64,000 bases of DNA from Anthoceros angustus (Eukaryota > Streptophyta > Anthocerotopsida > Anthocerotales > Anthocerotaceae): assembly GCA_010909165.1 (NCBI GenBank), contig MU008177.1, positions 992,001 through 1,056,000 of the forward strand, in the 5' to 3' direction. Shown here in pieces: positions 1-9,668 of this stretch. The notes under the pieces were generated by a model. The model was not told where the DNA came from. It did not search any database and saw only the letters and a program-made list of their open reading frames with translations. Position 1 is the stretch's first letter, and each line of letters starts with the position of its first letter. The position numbers were made by a program, and so were the translations under genes.

Positions 1-120
1 ATTTTAGAATTTATAGTTGTCCCTTTGTGAATTGCGGGTGTCCAAACAGGGTTACACACAACGTTGGGCGGCTTTATGATGGGCTGGGAATAGCGACTGG
101 TCAGTAGATTGCTTCGACAG

Positions 121-239
121 GCCTGGGCCCTGGGCCTGGGCCTGGGCCTGGGCCTGGGCCTGGGCCTGGGCCTGGGCCTGGGCCTGGGCCTGGGCCTGGG
201 CCTGGGCCTGGGCCTGGGCCTGGGCCTGGGCCTGGGCCT
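121..239. repeat. Hexamer satellite (GGGCCT)n
   Basis: About twenty uninterrupted units of GGGCCT (read as CCTGGG) run directly into CCTAAACCC telomere-type repeats at position 239. The array is GC-only apart from one T per unit. Its position next to telomeric sequence suggests a subtelomeric simple repeat. The true copy number may be longer, because simple arrays are readily compressed in assembly. Confidence 0.95.
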
Positions 240-316
240 AAAACCCTAACCCTAACCCTAAACCCTTAACCCCTAAACCCTAACCCTAACCCTAAACCCT
301 AAACCCTAAACCCTAA
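239..316 (+). repeat. Telomere-type repeats (CCCTAAA)n, degenerate block
   Basis: About eleven units of the plant telomere C-strand repeat, mixing CCCTAAA with the shorter CCCTAA and a CCCTTAACCCC variant. The degeneracy and the unrelated sequence on both sides suggest an interstitial or subtelomeric block, although the window edge could lie near a chromosome end. Confidence 0.93.
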
Positions 317-408
317 GCTTTGTCCTCGATAAGGATCTCATTTCCTTGAGGATTTTTCCCTCTGCTCTCTTTTCTACCCGCCTGCGGTCGTTTTTGGTTC
401 TCTTTTTA

Positions 409-437
409 CCCTAAACCCTAAACCCTAAACCCTAAAC
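409..437 (+). repeat. Telomere-type repeats (CCCTAAA)4 abutting a Penelope-like element
   Basis: Four exact CCCTAAA units separated from the first block by about 92 bases of unique sequence. The last unit merges directly into the 3' end of the Penelope-like element on the minus strand. In the sense of that element the junction reads element-3'-end followed by (TTTAGGG)n. Confidence 0.95.
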
Positions 438-468
438 TAGTTTCGCCAAAAGGCTCATCAGTGGGTAT
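428..468 (-). ncRNA. Hammerhead ribozyme core at the Penelope-like element 3' end
   Basis: The minus strand carries the two invariant hammerhead boxes at the right spacing. CTGATGA (complement of 455-461) is followed by a 3-bp stem II GCC/GGC with a TTTT loop (445-454) and then GAAA (441-444). Stem II starts with the expected G-C pair. After GAAA comes ACTAGT (436-441), a perfect palindrome, so stem III would be minimal within one molecule or 6 bp in a dimer. The 3' strand of stem I (428-434) is TTTAGGG repeat. It can pair with ACCC-A upstream of the core (462-466), with one bulged A. Predicted cleavage lies after complement of 435, at the element/telomere junction. Hammerheads are a known property of Penelope-like elements. 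The non-optimal H17 residue (U) and the bulge are weaknesses, and activity is untested. Confidence 0.8.
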
Positions 469-817
469 AATCCTTATTACAATTGTGCAGATGGAGCACC
501 ACATATATAGACCAAGAATGGCCAGAAATCTCGATGAGATAAAGAGTATTATCTGGATACGAGAAAAATCTAGAATAATTTAGATTAAAATAATAGGCTA
601 AAAGATAATAGAAAAAATAGATCCCTCGAAAAATAAACTAAAGAGGCTGAACCTTGGCTCGCACCAAAACAGTACCCAATTTCTTCGGATTCCGCCAACA
701 GACGATTGGCTTAGAAAAGAAGGACAAACGGAACTTTTTGCATTTCTGCATGGAGTATAGGGTTTAGGGAAGCCCCCAGGCATAGCGACTTACTCCAAGG
801 GGAGTAGTCCAACTTGA

Positions 818-2561
818 TTACGATGGGCCTCATCTTTGGGGCGGTGGAGCAATAAACACAGCCTACTCGGTAGGAAACCTTCGAGAAGCAAAAGCGAAAA
901 AGCTAGGATAACCTAGCGCCTATGATAAAAGGAAAGCCGGACGGAAAGATAACCGGAGAAGGAACTCTCGCGAATCACATACCGACGGAGCTCGCTGACG
1001 ACAAAAGAAATCTTCTGGTGTCGAGGATGGAACGAGCGCCAGGGGAGATACTGGTAAATGTTGAGCTGCTTTTGGAAGCAGCGAGTGGGGAGAAGACCGG
1101 TAGAAGGGAAGTCAGGTCCCTTGAACATGGTGAAGTTCAGGAAGTCGCAGGATGAGTCAGAGATGACCCAAGTGAGATTGATGGAGGCACGAGGTCGAGT
1201 AAAACCGCATTGATCCTCCAAAAGATCCCTATCACGCCCGATAAAACCATCATCGATGAACCTTTTAAGGTCCAACAGATGGACAACAAGAGGGTGTTTA
1301 TAGGCCGACTTCAAGCAGATAAGAAGAGGCGAAGACACAAGAAAAGTGGTGCCCATGGCGTCTGCGAACCCGCACTGTAGAAAGCACCATCAAACTCTAG
1401 ATAGTTGTTGTACAGGATCAGGGAAGCCGCATCCAAGATGAGATCCGCCAAAGGTTGGAGAATGTATCCAGAGGCAATAATGCGCTCACGGAGACATCGG
1501 AGACCAAGGTCAATGGGGATACTAGGATAAAGGGATTCTACATCAAAAGAGAAGAGGAGAGAGGAAGCAGGAATCTGCTTCGACTGATAATCTCTGATGA
1601 GGGTGGTAGAATCAAGGAGGTAGGTGGCTTGGGACTTCAACACAGGAAGAAGCTGATCATGTAACCACTGGGAAAGGTGTTCAAAGACATACCCCACCGA
1701 GCTGCAGATGGGGCGGCCAACAAGCCGAGGCTTATGGACTTTGGGAATGATGTAAAAGACAGACCCGAAAACACGAGGAGGGCTCATGGAAGAGGAACGC
1801 CAGTGCGAGCATCTATGGGGACCCGAGGCCGTATCTAGACCGGAGAGAGCAACCTCTCTCAATCGTTCGAGAGGGACTACGGGACGCAGACATAACGCCG
1901 GTCAAAGAGTTGCCTAATGGCCTCGCCAAATACCAAGTGCGATCCATCAAGACAAGGCCGAGGTTCTTGTCGGCGCTTGATGACAAGGTTAGGGTTGGAG
2001 AACTTCTTCAAGAGGCAGTGTGCTTGGAGGGTCCAGACCTAGGAGGCGAGGGGTAGAAGAGAGGCGGGCTGCAAGAAGATCCCCGCCGTCGAGAGAATAC
2101 GGACAAGGAGGGTTGAAAGAGGCGGTGAAAGCTTGGGTTGGGAACCCTAAACTTGGGGACGAGGCCGAGTCGTAAAAGCAACTTGCAGTGCGTCTTCTGA
2201 AGAGGTCAAACTCATTAAGAATAGAGGCGCGAGTGGGAAGGGAGGAAGGGATAAAATGGAGGCCCTCACAAGAAAAAGCTTCTCTCTAAAAGAAAGAACA
2301 CGAGAGAAGGTATGAATTTTGAAGTTCAGAACTTCAGCAGACAGCGGCTAGGGGTAAAGCGCCCTAAGACACGAAGCAAAAGAGGTCGGGATAGGTGAGC
2401 GCCAACCAAAGCCTTCCGCCTACTACACTGTCCCTCTTGTGAGGGGTTTGTAGCACATGCCCTTTCCATGGGAACCGGATCCATTCCTCCCTTGGGCGTT
2501 CTCGGAAGAGGAGCAATGCACGACACCAGAGTAAGGAACACATGGTGAAATGCAAGTTCAT
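818..2561 (-). pseudogene. Penelope-like element reverse transcriptase, copy 1 (frameshifted)
   Basis: Minus-strand ORF of an endonuclease-deficient Penelope-like retroelement, starting at ATG 2561 (MNLHFTMCSLL) and ending at TAA 818. Visible RT landmarks in order are FYIIPKVHKP, the motif A segment SFDVESLYPSIP, motif B around YLEFDGAFY and GT(A)MG, a damaged motif C (FIDDG, followed by lost bases), and the thumb region HPRHQKISFVVSELRRY. The reading ends about 45 codons past the thumb, leaving no room for the GIY-YIG endonuclease of canonical Penelope elements. That places it with the telomere-associated Athena/Coprina-type group. Several frameshifts break the frame, many of them single-base losses at CAG/CTG sites relative to copies 2 and 3, so the break may be a sequencing effect. 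Its 3' flank (about 440-817) is AT-rich and ends in the hammerhead core. Confidence 0.85.
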
Positions 2562-2587
2562 TGAGAACTTCTAAATGAAGTTCTCAA
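2561..2587. repeat. Perfect 11-bp inverted repeat at Penelope-like element 5' end (copy 1)
   Basis: TTGAGAACTTC, a TAAAT loop, then GAAGTTCTCAA. It overlaps the first base of the start codon of the element and recurs identically at copy 3 (6482-6508). The structure would form a hairpin in the 5' leader of the element transcript. Confidence 0.8.
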
Positions 2588-2660
2588 AGACTACATTGAG
2601 AAAAAGACCTCTTCAACATCGAGGTGTGGTGCGCAACATTGTCACCGCTAGGAGGACTAT

Positions 2661-2836
2661 TGAGGATTAAACCCAACACTAGTTTACTCAAGATAGGTTA
2701 ATCATAGTTAATTTGTCTAACTCAAAGACACTTACAATTTTGTATATAAGGACATCTTTATTCTTTTATTAAATATTAGTTTTGAGTCTTGCTCTCTAGC
2801 CTAGGTGTTCTAGCTAATTGCAAGATATATTTAACA
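2661..2836 (+). repeat. Copia-type 5' LTR, copy 1
   Basis: A 176-bp segment starting TGAGG and ending AACA directly before a tRNA-Met-like primer site. It contains a TATATAAGG promoter-like box near 2743. It is about 95 percent identical to the segment at 6590-6768. The 5' boundary is inferred from TG...CA ends and could lie further left. Confidence 0.6.
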
Positions 2837-2849
2837 TGGTATCAAAGCC
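2837..2849 (+). other. Retrotransposon primer-binding site
   Basis: TGGTATCAAAGCC directly abuts the LTR end. It matches the plant initiator tRNA-Met primer complement (TGGTATCAGAGCC) with one difference, as is usual for Ty1/copia elements. Confidence 0.8.
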
Positions 2850-3314
2850 CTCGATGCTCCGAGACTCAACGTATAGATTTCATATTGTTTGCGTGTGTTC
2901 GCACAACTAGTGAACATGAGATTTCAAATAAGTCCAATTCTCATTCTAGATGAAGGTTTGGAATTTGCTGAAACCTTTATTTCACTAGCCTGCATACAAC
3001 ATGTTAGTCTAATGTGTCTAGTCTAAGGTTGCATCTATCATAGATGATAGACACATCAGTTTGTGGTCCCTGTGCTTAAAATGCCTAGAAGGAGTGGTAG
3101 GCGTAGTAATAGGCCTATTCCTACATCTCCTTGGGCTGCCAGGATCGACTACATCCGAAGGCGACACAATAATCTGATCACGGATGCTTGGATTCAGGAC
3201 AGAGAAAGGCAGGATAGGGAGAGAGAACCTTTTGTCTCTCCCCACTCCTATCCAAGTCGAGTGGTCGCCAGGCGTCTTGAGTTTGACAGAGTAACCTTCG
3301 CAATCAAGGATTGA
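2850..3314 (+). pseudogene. Copia leader and first coding segment, truncated copy
   Basis: Duplicate of 6782-7250. It encodes an arginine-rich start at ATG 3081 (MPRRSGRRSNRPIPTSPW), which reads about 75 codons before stopping at the junction with Penelope-like copy 2. The join is at the shared octamer CGAGAAAA (about 3307-3316). Relative to the longer copy it shows CAG to CG and CTG to CG changes (2891-2901, 3299). It is a fragment, not a functional gene. Confidence 0.65.
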
Positions 3315-3566
3315 ACGAGAAAAATCTAGAATAATTTAGATTAAAATAATAGGCTAAAAGATAATAGAAAAATAGATCCTCGAAAAATAAACTAAAGAGG
3401 TCGAACCTTGGCTCGCACCAAAACAGACCCAATTTCTTGATTCAATGCACGATTGGCTTAGAAAAGAAGGACAAACACGGAACTTTTTGCATTTCTGCAT
3501 GGAGTATAGGGTTTAGGGAAGCCCCCAGGCATAGCGACTTACTCCAAGGGGAGTAGTCCAACTTGA

Positions 3567-4335
3567 TTACCTGATGGGCCCTACTGTCTTTGGGGGCAGG
3601 TGGAGCAATAAACACAGGCCTACTCGAGTAGGAAACCTTCGAGAAGCAAAAGCGCAAAAAAGCTGGGGATAACCCCTAGCGCAACCTATGATAAAAGGAA
3701 AGCCGGACGGAAAGATAACCGGAGAAGGAACTCTCGCGAATCACATACCGACGGAGCTCGCTGACGACAAAAGAAATCTTCTGGTGTCGAGGATGGAACG
3801 AGCCGGAGATCTTGGTAATGTTGAGCTGCTTTTGGAAGCAGCGAGTGGGGAGAAGACCGGTAGAAGGGAAGTCAGGTCCCTTGAACATGGTGAAGTTCAG
3901 GAAGTCGCAGGATGAGTCAGAGATGACCCAAGTGAGATTGATGGAGGGCACGAGGCTGGAGTAAAACCGCAGCCAGTCCTCCAAAAGATCCCTATCACCA
4001 GTCCAGATGCCGAAACCATCATCGATGAACCTTTTAAGGTCCAACAGATGGACAACAAGAGGGTGTTTATAGGCGTCGACTTCCAAGGCAGATAAGAAGA
4101 GGCAGGCGAAGACAACAGCAAAGCTGGTGCCCATGGCCGTACCGCGAACCTGCCTGTAGAAAGCACCATCAAACTCTAGATAGTTGTTGTACAGGATCAG
4201 GGAAGCCGCATCCAAGATGAGATCCGCCAAAGGTTGGAGAATGTATCCAGGCAATGCTCTCACGGAGACATCGGAGACCAAGGTCAATGGGGATACTAGG
4301 ATAAAGGGATTCTACATCAAAGAGAAGAGGAGAGA
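3567..4335 (-). pseudogene. Penelope-like element reverse transcriptase, copy 2 (5'-truncated)
   Basis: Best-preserved catalytic part of the element. A 203-residue open stretch (3676-4287) holds motif B (RQVRGTAMGTSFAVVFA), motif C with the catalytic Asp pair (RFIDDGFGIWTG, near 4000-4030), and the thumb (SFHPRHQKISFVVSELRRY). The C-terminal continuation ARGYPQLF ends at TAA 3567. No GIY-YIG domain follows. The 5' half is missing. At about 4335 the sequence switches to copia gag at a shared GAGAGAGG-type microhomology. A short frame break separates motif A (in 4169-4528) from motif B. Confidence 0.85.
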
Positions 4336-5050
4336 GGAGCAAGTCAGGGAACAGTGGCAACAACTCCCAAGATCCTAAACGACTGATGATTTGGGGTCCT
4401 AGCACGCAGTGAGCCAGCAGGCACCTTTCAAAGTTGTATCTGTTGTTGCATCCAAGTGTTAGCATCCGTCCCCGCCTCTTCATTCTGGAGTCATGTCTCC
4501 TGCGTTCTTGGTTGCTCGCCACATTCATGTGAACCGTTATTGATTAGCTATTCACATAATATAGTTTAGGGTTTTCACTTAAAACAAAACTAAAGTTAAC
4601 GAAGCGTCTTGCAACGAACTGCGTATCCTTTATGTCTCAACTAGCTACGTTTGATTTGCGTGTGTTTAGCATGTAGGCGATGTTGCAGTTGACTCGATAG
4701 TGACTCGATCCAACCAATTCTCGGCTTTATTCTCGATCCACCACTTCGTCATTCCCATACTTGTTAAGCCCATTATGGCGTCCCTCCAAGCGCTCATGAT
4801 CCACATCCGCCGGGTCTCTTTATTCGTGTGAATTTAAGGAGAAAGATGATTTGATGGGAAACCGAGGTTTGAGAGTTGGAAGGCAAGAATGAAAGCTAAC
4901 TGGATGCCGAGGATGTGGGAGTATGTGGACGGATCCATACCCAATCCGTTGAAGGTTCCTAGCACAACATCACCACAAACCAACAAGCGATGACATAGCA
5001 AAGTGGAAGAAAGGCAACAAGGTTGCTTCGCTATTCTATTATCTGATGCG
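4335..5050 (+). pseudogene. Copia gag fragment, heavily altered copy
   Basis: Degenerate duplicate of 7550-8285, the copia gag region. Comparison shows repeated loss of the middle base of CTG/CAG. For example GACTCGATAGTGACTCGATC here (4691-4710) corresponds to GACTCTGATAGTGACTCAGATC at 7901-7922. No frame stays open for more than about 80 codons. It is joined to Penelope-like copy 3 at the shared GGATGAGTC (about 5048-5056). Confidence 0.7.
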
Positions 5051-6482
5051 GATGAGTCGAGATGACCCAAGTGAGATTGATGGAGGGCACGAAACGGGCA
5101 ACTTGCCCTCCTCCAAAAGATCCCTATCACCAGTCCAGATGCCGAAACCATCATTGATGAACCTTTTAAGGTCCAACAGATGGACAACAAGAGGGTGTTT
5201 ATAGGCATCGACTTCCAAGGCAGATAAGAAGAGGCAGGCGAAGACAACAGCAAAGCTGGTGCCCATGGCCGTCTGGCCGAACGCAGAAAGCACCATCAAA
5301 CTCTAGATAGTTGTTGTACAGGATCAGGGAAGCCGCATCCAAGATGAGATCCGCCAAAGGTTGGAGAATGTATCCGGAGGCAATAATGCGCTCACGGAGA
5401 CCGGAGACCAAGGTCAATGGGGATACTAGGATAAAGGGATTCTACATCAAAGAGAAGAGGAGAGAGGAAGGTGAATGCCCGGTCGATAATCTCGATGAGG
5501 GTGGTAGAATCAAGGAGGTAGGTGGCTTGGGACTTCAACAGGAAGAAGCGATCATGTAACCAGGAAAGGTGTTCAAAGACATACCCCACAGTGCCTAGAT
5601 GGGGGCCAACAAGCCGAGGCTTATGGACTTTGGGAATGATGTAAAAAGAGACGAAAACACGAGGAGGGCTCATGGAAGAGGAAACGCCAGGTGCGAGCAT
5701 CTATGCTGGGGACCCGAGAGCCGTATCTAGACCGGAGAGAGAGCAACCTCTCTCTCAATCGTTCCAGAGGGACTACGGGGACGCAGACATAGACGTCGGG
5801 GTCAAAGAGTTGCCTAATGGCCTCTGCCAAATACCAAGTGCGATCCATCAAGACAAGGCCGAGGTTCTTGTCGGTAGGCTTGATGACAAGGTTAGGGTTG
5901 GAGAACTTCTTCAAGAGACGAAGTGTCTGCTTGGAGGGTCCAGACCTAGGAGGCAGAGGGGTAGAAGAGAGGCGGGCTGCAAGAAGATCCCTGCCGTCGA
6001 GAGAATACGGACAAGGAGGGTTGAAAGAGGCGGTGAAAGCTTGGGTTGGGAACCCTAAACTTGGGGAGAGGCCGAGTCGTAAAAGCAACTTGCAGTGCGT
6101 CTTCTGAAGAGGTCAAACTCATTAAGAATAGAGGCGAGTGGGAAGGGAGGGAAGGGATAAAATGGAGGCCCTCACCAAGAAAAAGCTTCTCTCTAAAAGA
6201 AAGAACCTGAGAGCTGAAGGTATGAATTTTGAAGTTCGTAACTCGGCTGTACAGGCGGCTAGGGGTAAAGCGCCCTAAGACACGAAGCAAAAAGAGGTCA
6301 GGATAGGTGAGTGCCAACCAAAAAGCCTTCCGCCTACGGCCGCCTGTCCCTCTTGTGAGGGGGTTTGTAGGCACCGCTGCCCTTTCCATGGGAACCAGAT
6401 CCATTCCTCCCTTGGGCGTTCTCGGAAGAGGACGAATCACGACATCAGAGAGTAAGGAACACATGGTGAAATGCAAGTTCAT
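5050..6482 (-). pseudogene. Penelope-like element reverse transcriptase, copy 3 (3'-truncated)
   Basis: Starts at ATG 6482 with the same N-terminus as copy 1. It contains the N-terminal signature of the Athena/Coprina-type Penelope group: VIKPTDKNLGLVLMDRTWY around 5820-5890. After this come FYIIPKVHKP, a DVESLYPSIP motif A, and motif B and C remnants (LKRFINDGFGIWTG). Asn replaces the first catalytic Asp in the C motif (FINDG against FIDDG in copy 2), which would inactivate it if the base is correct. The 3' end is missing, cut at the junction with the copia gag fragment near 5050. The longest open stretches are 178 and 155 residues, broken by short indels. Confidence 0.83.
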
Positions 6483-6508
6483 TGAGAACTTCTAAATGAA
6501 GTTCTCAA
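6482..6508. repeat. Perfect 11-bp inverted repeat at Penelope-like element 5' end (copy 3)
   Basis: Identical to the hairpin at 2561-2587 and placed the same way against the start codon. Its preservation while flanking bases differ suggests that it belongs to the element. Confidence 0.8.
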
Positions 6509-6589
6509 AGACTACATTGAGAAAAAAGACTGACCTCTTCAACATCTGAGGTGTGTGGTGCGCAACATTGTCACCGCTAGGAGGACTAT

Positions 6590-6768
6590 TGAGGGATTAA
6601 ACCCAACACTAGTTTACTCAAGATAGGTTAATCATAGTTTAATTTGTCTAACTCAAAAGACACTTACAATTTTGTATATAAGGACATCTTTATTCTTTTA
6701 TTAAATATTCGTTTTGAGTCTTGCTCTCTAGCCTAGGTGTTCTAGCTAATTGCAAGATATATTTAACA
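6590..6768 (+). repeat. Copia-type 5' LTR, copy 2
   Basis: A 179-bp segment beginning TGAGGGATTAAACCC and ending TTTAACA immediately before a primer-binding site. TGTATATAAGG near 6673 is a plausible TATA box, so transcription would start about 30 bases downstream. It does not match the LTR-like segment at 12316, so the two ends of the copia unit in this window are not a pair. Confidence 0.65.
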
Positions 6769-6781
6769 TGGTATCAAAGCC
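6769..6781 (+). other. Retrotransposon primer-binding site
   Basis: TGGTATCAAAGCC, complementary to the 3' region of initiator tRNA-Met with one mismatch, directly after the LTR. Confidence 0.8.
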
Positions 6782-7013
6782 CTCGATGCTCTGAGACTTC
6801 TGTATAGATTTCATATTGTTTGCAGTGTGTTCTGCACAACTAGTGAACATGAGATTTCAGCGAAGTCCAATTCTCATTCTAGATGAAGGTTTGGAATTTG
6901 CTGAAACCTTTATTTCACTACCCTGCATACAACATGTTAGTCTAATGTGTCTAGTCTAAGGTTGCATCTATCATAGATGATAGACACATCAGTTTGTGGT
7001 CCCTGTGCTTAAA

Positions 7014-8952
7014 ATGCCTAGAAGGAGTGGTAGGCGTAGTAATAGGCCTATTCCTACATCTCCTTGAGGCTGCGGGACTACATCCGAAGGCGACACAATA
7101 ATCTGATCACGGATGCTTGGATTCAGGACAGAGAAAGGCAGGATAGGGAGAGAGAACCTTTTGTCTCTCCCCACTCCTATCCAAGTCGAGTGGTCGCCAG
7201 GCGTCTTGAGTTTGACAGGAGTAACCTTCTGCAATCAAGGATTGAACGAGAAAACTGGTTAGTAGGAGTTGACGAAGACGCAGCACTACTTGACCAACTG
7301 GATTCGACAGCACGTTCTTTTGCAACTGAGAGATTCTCCTTCAGATTGGACAGCATTGAAGCCTTGGTGGCTCATTGTTGCTCGACTCGACCACGGCTTG
7401 GGCGATTTCTTCGTGTGGAATCCTCCAATCAAGTCGTGAACTGCGAATGAGATTGCTAGCCTCAAAGTTTTGTTAGAACTGCTCCATCTCTGCTGTTGAC
7501 CATTCGACCTACAGAATCACTTGTCCCCATGAGAGAGGGAGCAAGTCTTTGAGGACAATGACAACTCCCAAGATCGACGGATCTGATTTGGGGTCCTAGC
7601 CTGGCGGGGAGCTCAGGCACCTTTCAAAGTTGTATCTGTTGGCTGTTGCATCCAAGTGTTAGCATCCGTCTGTCGCCTCTTCATTGCTGGAGTCATGTCT
7701 CCTGCGTTCTTGGTTGCCTGCCACATTCATGTGAACCGTTATTCAGTTAGCTATTCACATAATATAGTTTAGGGTTTTTCACTTAAAAACAAAACTAAAG
7801 TTAACGAAACGTCTTGCAACGAACCGTTTCGTATCCTTTTATGTCTCAACTAGCTACGTTTGATTTGCGTGTGTTTAGCATGTAGCTGATGTTGCAGGTT
7901 GACTCTGATAGTGACTCAGATCCGAACCAATTCTCCTGGCTTTATTCTGATCCACCACTTCCTGTCATTCCCATACTTGTTAAGCCCATTATGGCGTCCC
8001 TCCAAGCTCAGATTCCACATCCGCCGGGTCTCTTTATTCGGTGAATTTAAGGAGAAAGATGATTTGATGGGAAACCGATCGGGTTTGAGAGTTGGAAGGC
8101 AAGAATGAAAGCTAACGGATGCCGAGGATGTGGGAGTATGTGGACGGATCCATACCCAATCCGTTGAAGGTTCCTAGCACAACATCACCACAAACCAACA
8201 ACTGATGACATAGCAAAGTGGAAGAAAGGCAACAAGGTTGCTTTCGCTATTCTATTATCTGGTCTGGATGAGTCACGATGGCGAAGTTGACACCTTTGGC
8301 GTGAAGGCTTGCAGGCGATTACCGATCCGTAATGTTTGTACGATGATCAATGCTCGTAATGACTTCCATAGTCTTAGGTTGAAGGAGGGGAACCGTTGGG
8401 GCTCATATCACTAAGTTGAGGCACCTACGGGCACTTGCCGCGCTAGGTACCAAGATCAACGAGGTGGAGATGACCGCTCAAGCACATTGGCCGCCTTTGT
8501 CCTATCAAACATTCATATCCATATAATGCCACCTTGCGTGATGCCTACAAGGCAGCAGCAAGTGGTCAACCTTCAACATTGAATCTGAATGAAATCATAG
8601 GAGCTCTCTTGCAAGAGGAACAAAGCCACCTACGTACCCATTCAGGTTCCCGCCTGCGTGGGGAGAAGGTCTGTTTGCCTCCAAAGGAAAAGGACATTGG
8701 AAAGGGAAAGACAAGGGCAAGAAGATATCCACATCTTTTACCTCCTCTTCCAACTCCTCGACCAAACGAACTGGTAACTGTAACTGGTGTCAGATCCCAG
8801 GACACTGGGAACGTGACTGCAGGAAAAAGAAGGCGGGTGAGCCGAAGAAGGATTCCAGATCTGAAGCTCACATTACATCAAAGGAGAAAAAGACCTATGG
8901 ATCTCAACATAAGAGTGGGAGTACTGTTCTTACAGTCTGCCTGACTTCTTAT
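7014..8952 (+). pseudogene. Ty1/copia gag region (broken frame)
   Basis: Begins MPRRSGRR at 7014 with an Arg-rich segment. Around 8040-8300 it carries copia gag-like sequence (phase-shifted remains of GEFKEKDDLMGN, RMKA and WKKGNKVAFAILLSGLDESRW). At 8776-8835 it has a CCHC zinc knuckle, NCNWCQIPGHWERDC, spaced C-x2-C-x4-H-x4-C. The product would be the nucleocapsid-like Gag that packages element RNA in cytoplasmic particles. At least five frame changes interrupt it. Comparison with the duplicate at 4335-5050 shows that indels differ between copies, so some breaks may be base-calling errors. It is followed without a gap by the protease segment. Confidence 0.7.
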
Positions 8953-8973
8953 AAGGATCAGTCTTCCTCCTAG

Positions 8974-9634
8974 TTTGTGGACTCCGGCGCAACGGCTCAT
9001 GTCTGCAACAACCGTGAACTCTTCTCCACCCTGCACAAACAGTTGTCACCTCAACTTGTATATGTTGGTGATGCTCGTGGTGTTAAGGTAAAAGGGACTG
9101 GTTCGGTTGACATACTTCTTTTTGGTGGATCAATTCTGCATCTGGACGATGTTCTCTTTGTCCCCGAGATGAGTAAGAACCTTCTATCCATCGAGCCCTT
9201 ATTCGTGGTCAGCGACGGCTTTAAGTTTGAGAACAGAAGTGCTATATCTACCGGTCATGTCCAAGTCTTTTATTGCTAATGTTCTAATCAATGACTTGTA
9301 TCAGCTAGTTACAGTTCATAAATCCAAAGTTAGGGCTCTCTTGGCTGCTTACAACGTACAAGCTAACCTCTGGCATGCACGTTTAGGACATGTGAACAGA
9401 TCTAAGTTAGACCTCATGTCATCGTCCAGCTGTTATCGAGAACAACTTCCCCCTTACTTTAAGCATCTTGAGGCATGTCGCTCCTGCATTTTATCCAAAC
9501 AAAAAGAGTTACCATTCAAGAATAAGACAGCAATAAGAGCCACTAAGGTGCATATCCCATGTGTGGATAGGACAGCAGTGAACACCCCAAGAAAAGCCAT
9601 GGTTCTGCCTAGGACAGTTAGGTTGCTTTCTTAG
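8974..9634 (+). pseudogene. Ty1/copia protease and GAG-pre-integrase segment
   Basis: Reads FVDSGATAHVCNN at 8974, the aspartic protease active site (D-S-G-A) of copia polyproteins, then the flap and hydrophobic region to LSIEPLF. After a frame change at about 9250 it continues through DLYQLVTVHKS and ANLWHARLGHVNRSKLDLM, the zinc-binding GAG-pre-integrase motif (H...H...CRSC, with CRSCILSKQ near 9478-9500). The catalytic integrase core that should follow (D, D-35-E and TPQQNGVAE) is absent. The frame instead runs out at 9634 and RT-proximal sequence starts about 35 bases later. This is an internal deletion that would block integration in cis. Confidence 0.8.
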
Positions 9635-9668
9635 AGTAGCTGAACTCTTTTAGACCTAAGGCAGCCAT

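Noticed and set aside
239-437. A true chromosome end at the left edge
   Set aside because: Telomeric blocks are degenerate and short, are interrupted by unique sequence, and are preceded by about 240 bases of other DNA. A nearby end is possible but not shown.
598-783. A small minus-strand ORF in the Penelope 3' flank
   Set aside because: It is out of frame with the RT in copies 2 and 3 and is explained by the 3' UTR of the element.
922-1155. Plus-strand frame MIKGKPDGKITGEGTL, repeated at 3688
   Set aside because: It is antisense to the conserved RT thumb and is a shadow of that constraint.
4380-4400. Second hammerhead candidate (CTGATGA on the plus strand)
   Set aside because: No stem II followed by GAAA at suitable spacing. 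The same holds for CTGATGA near 1590, 8203, 34170 and 40900, and for the complements near 16238 and 45370.
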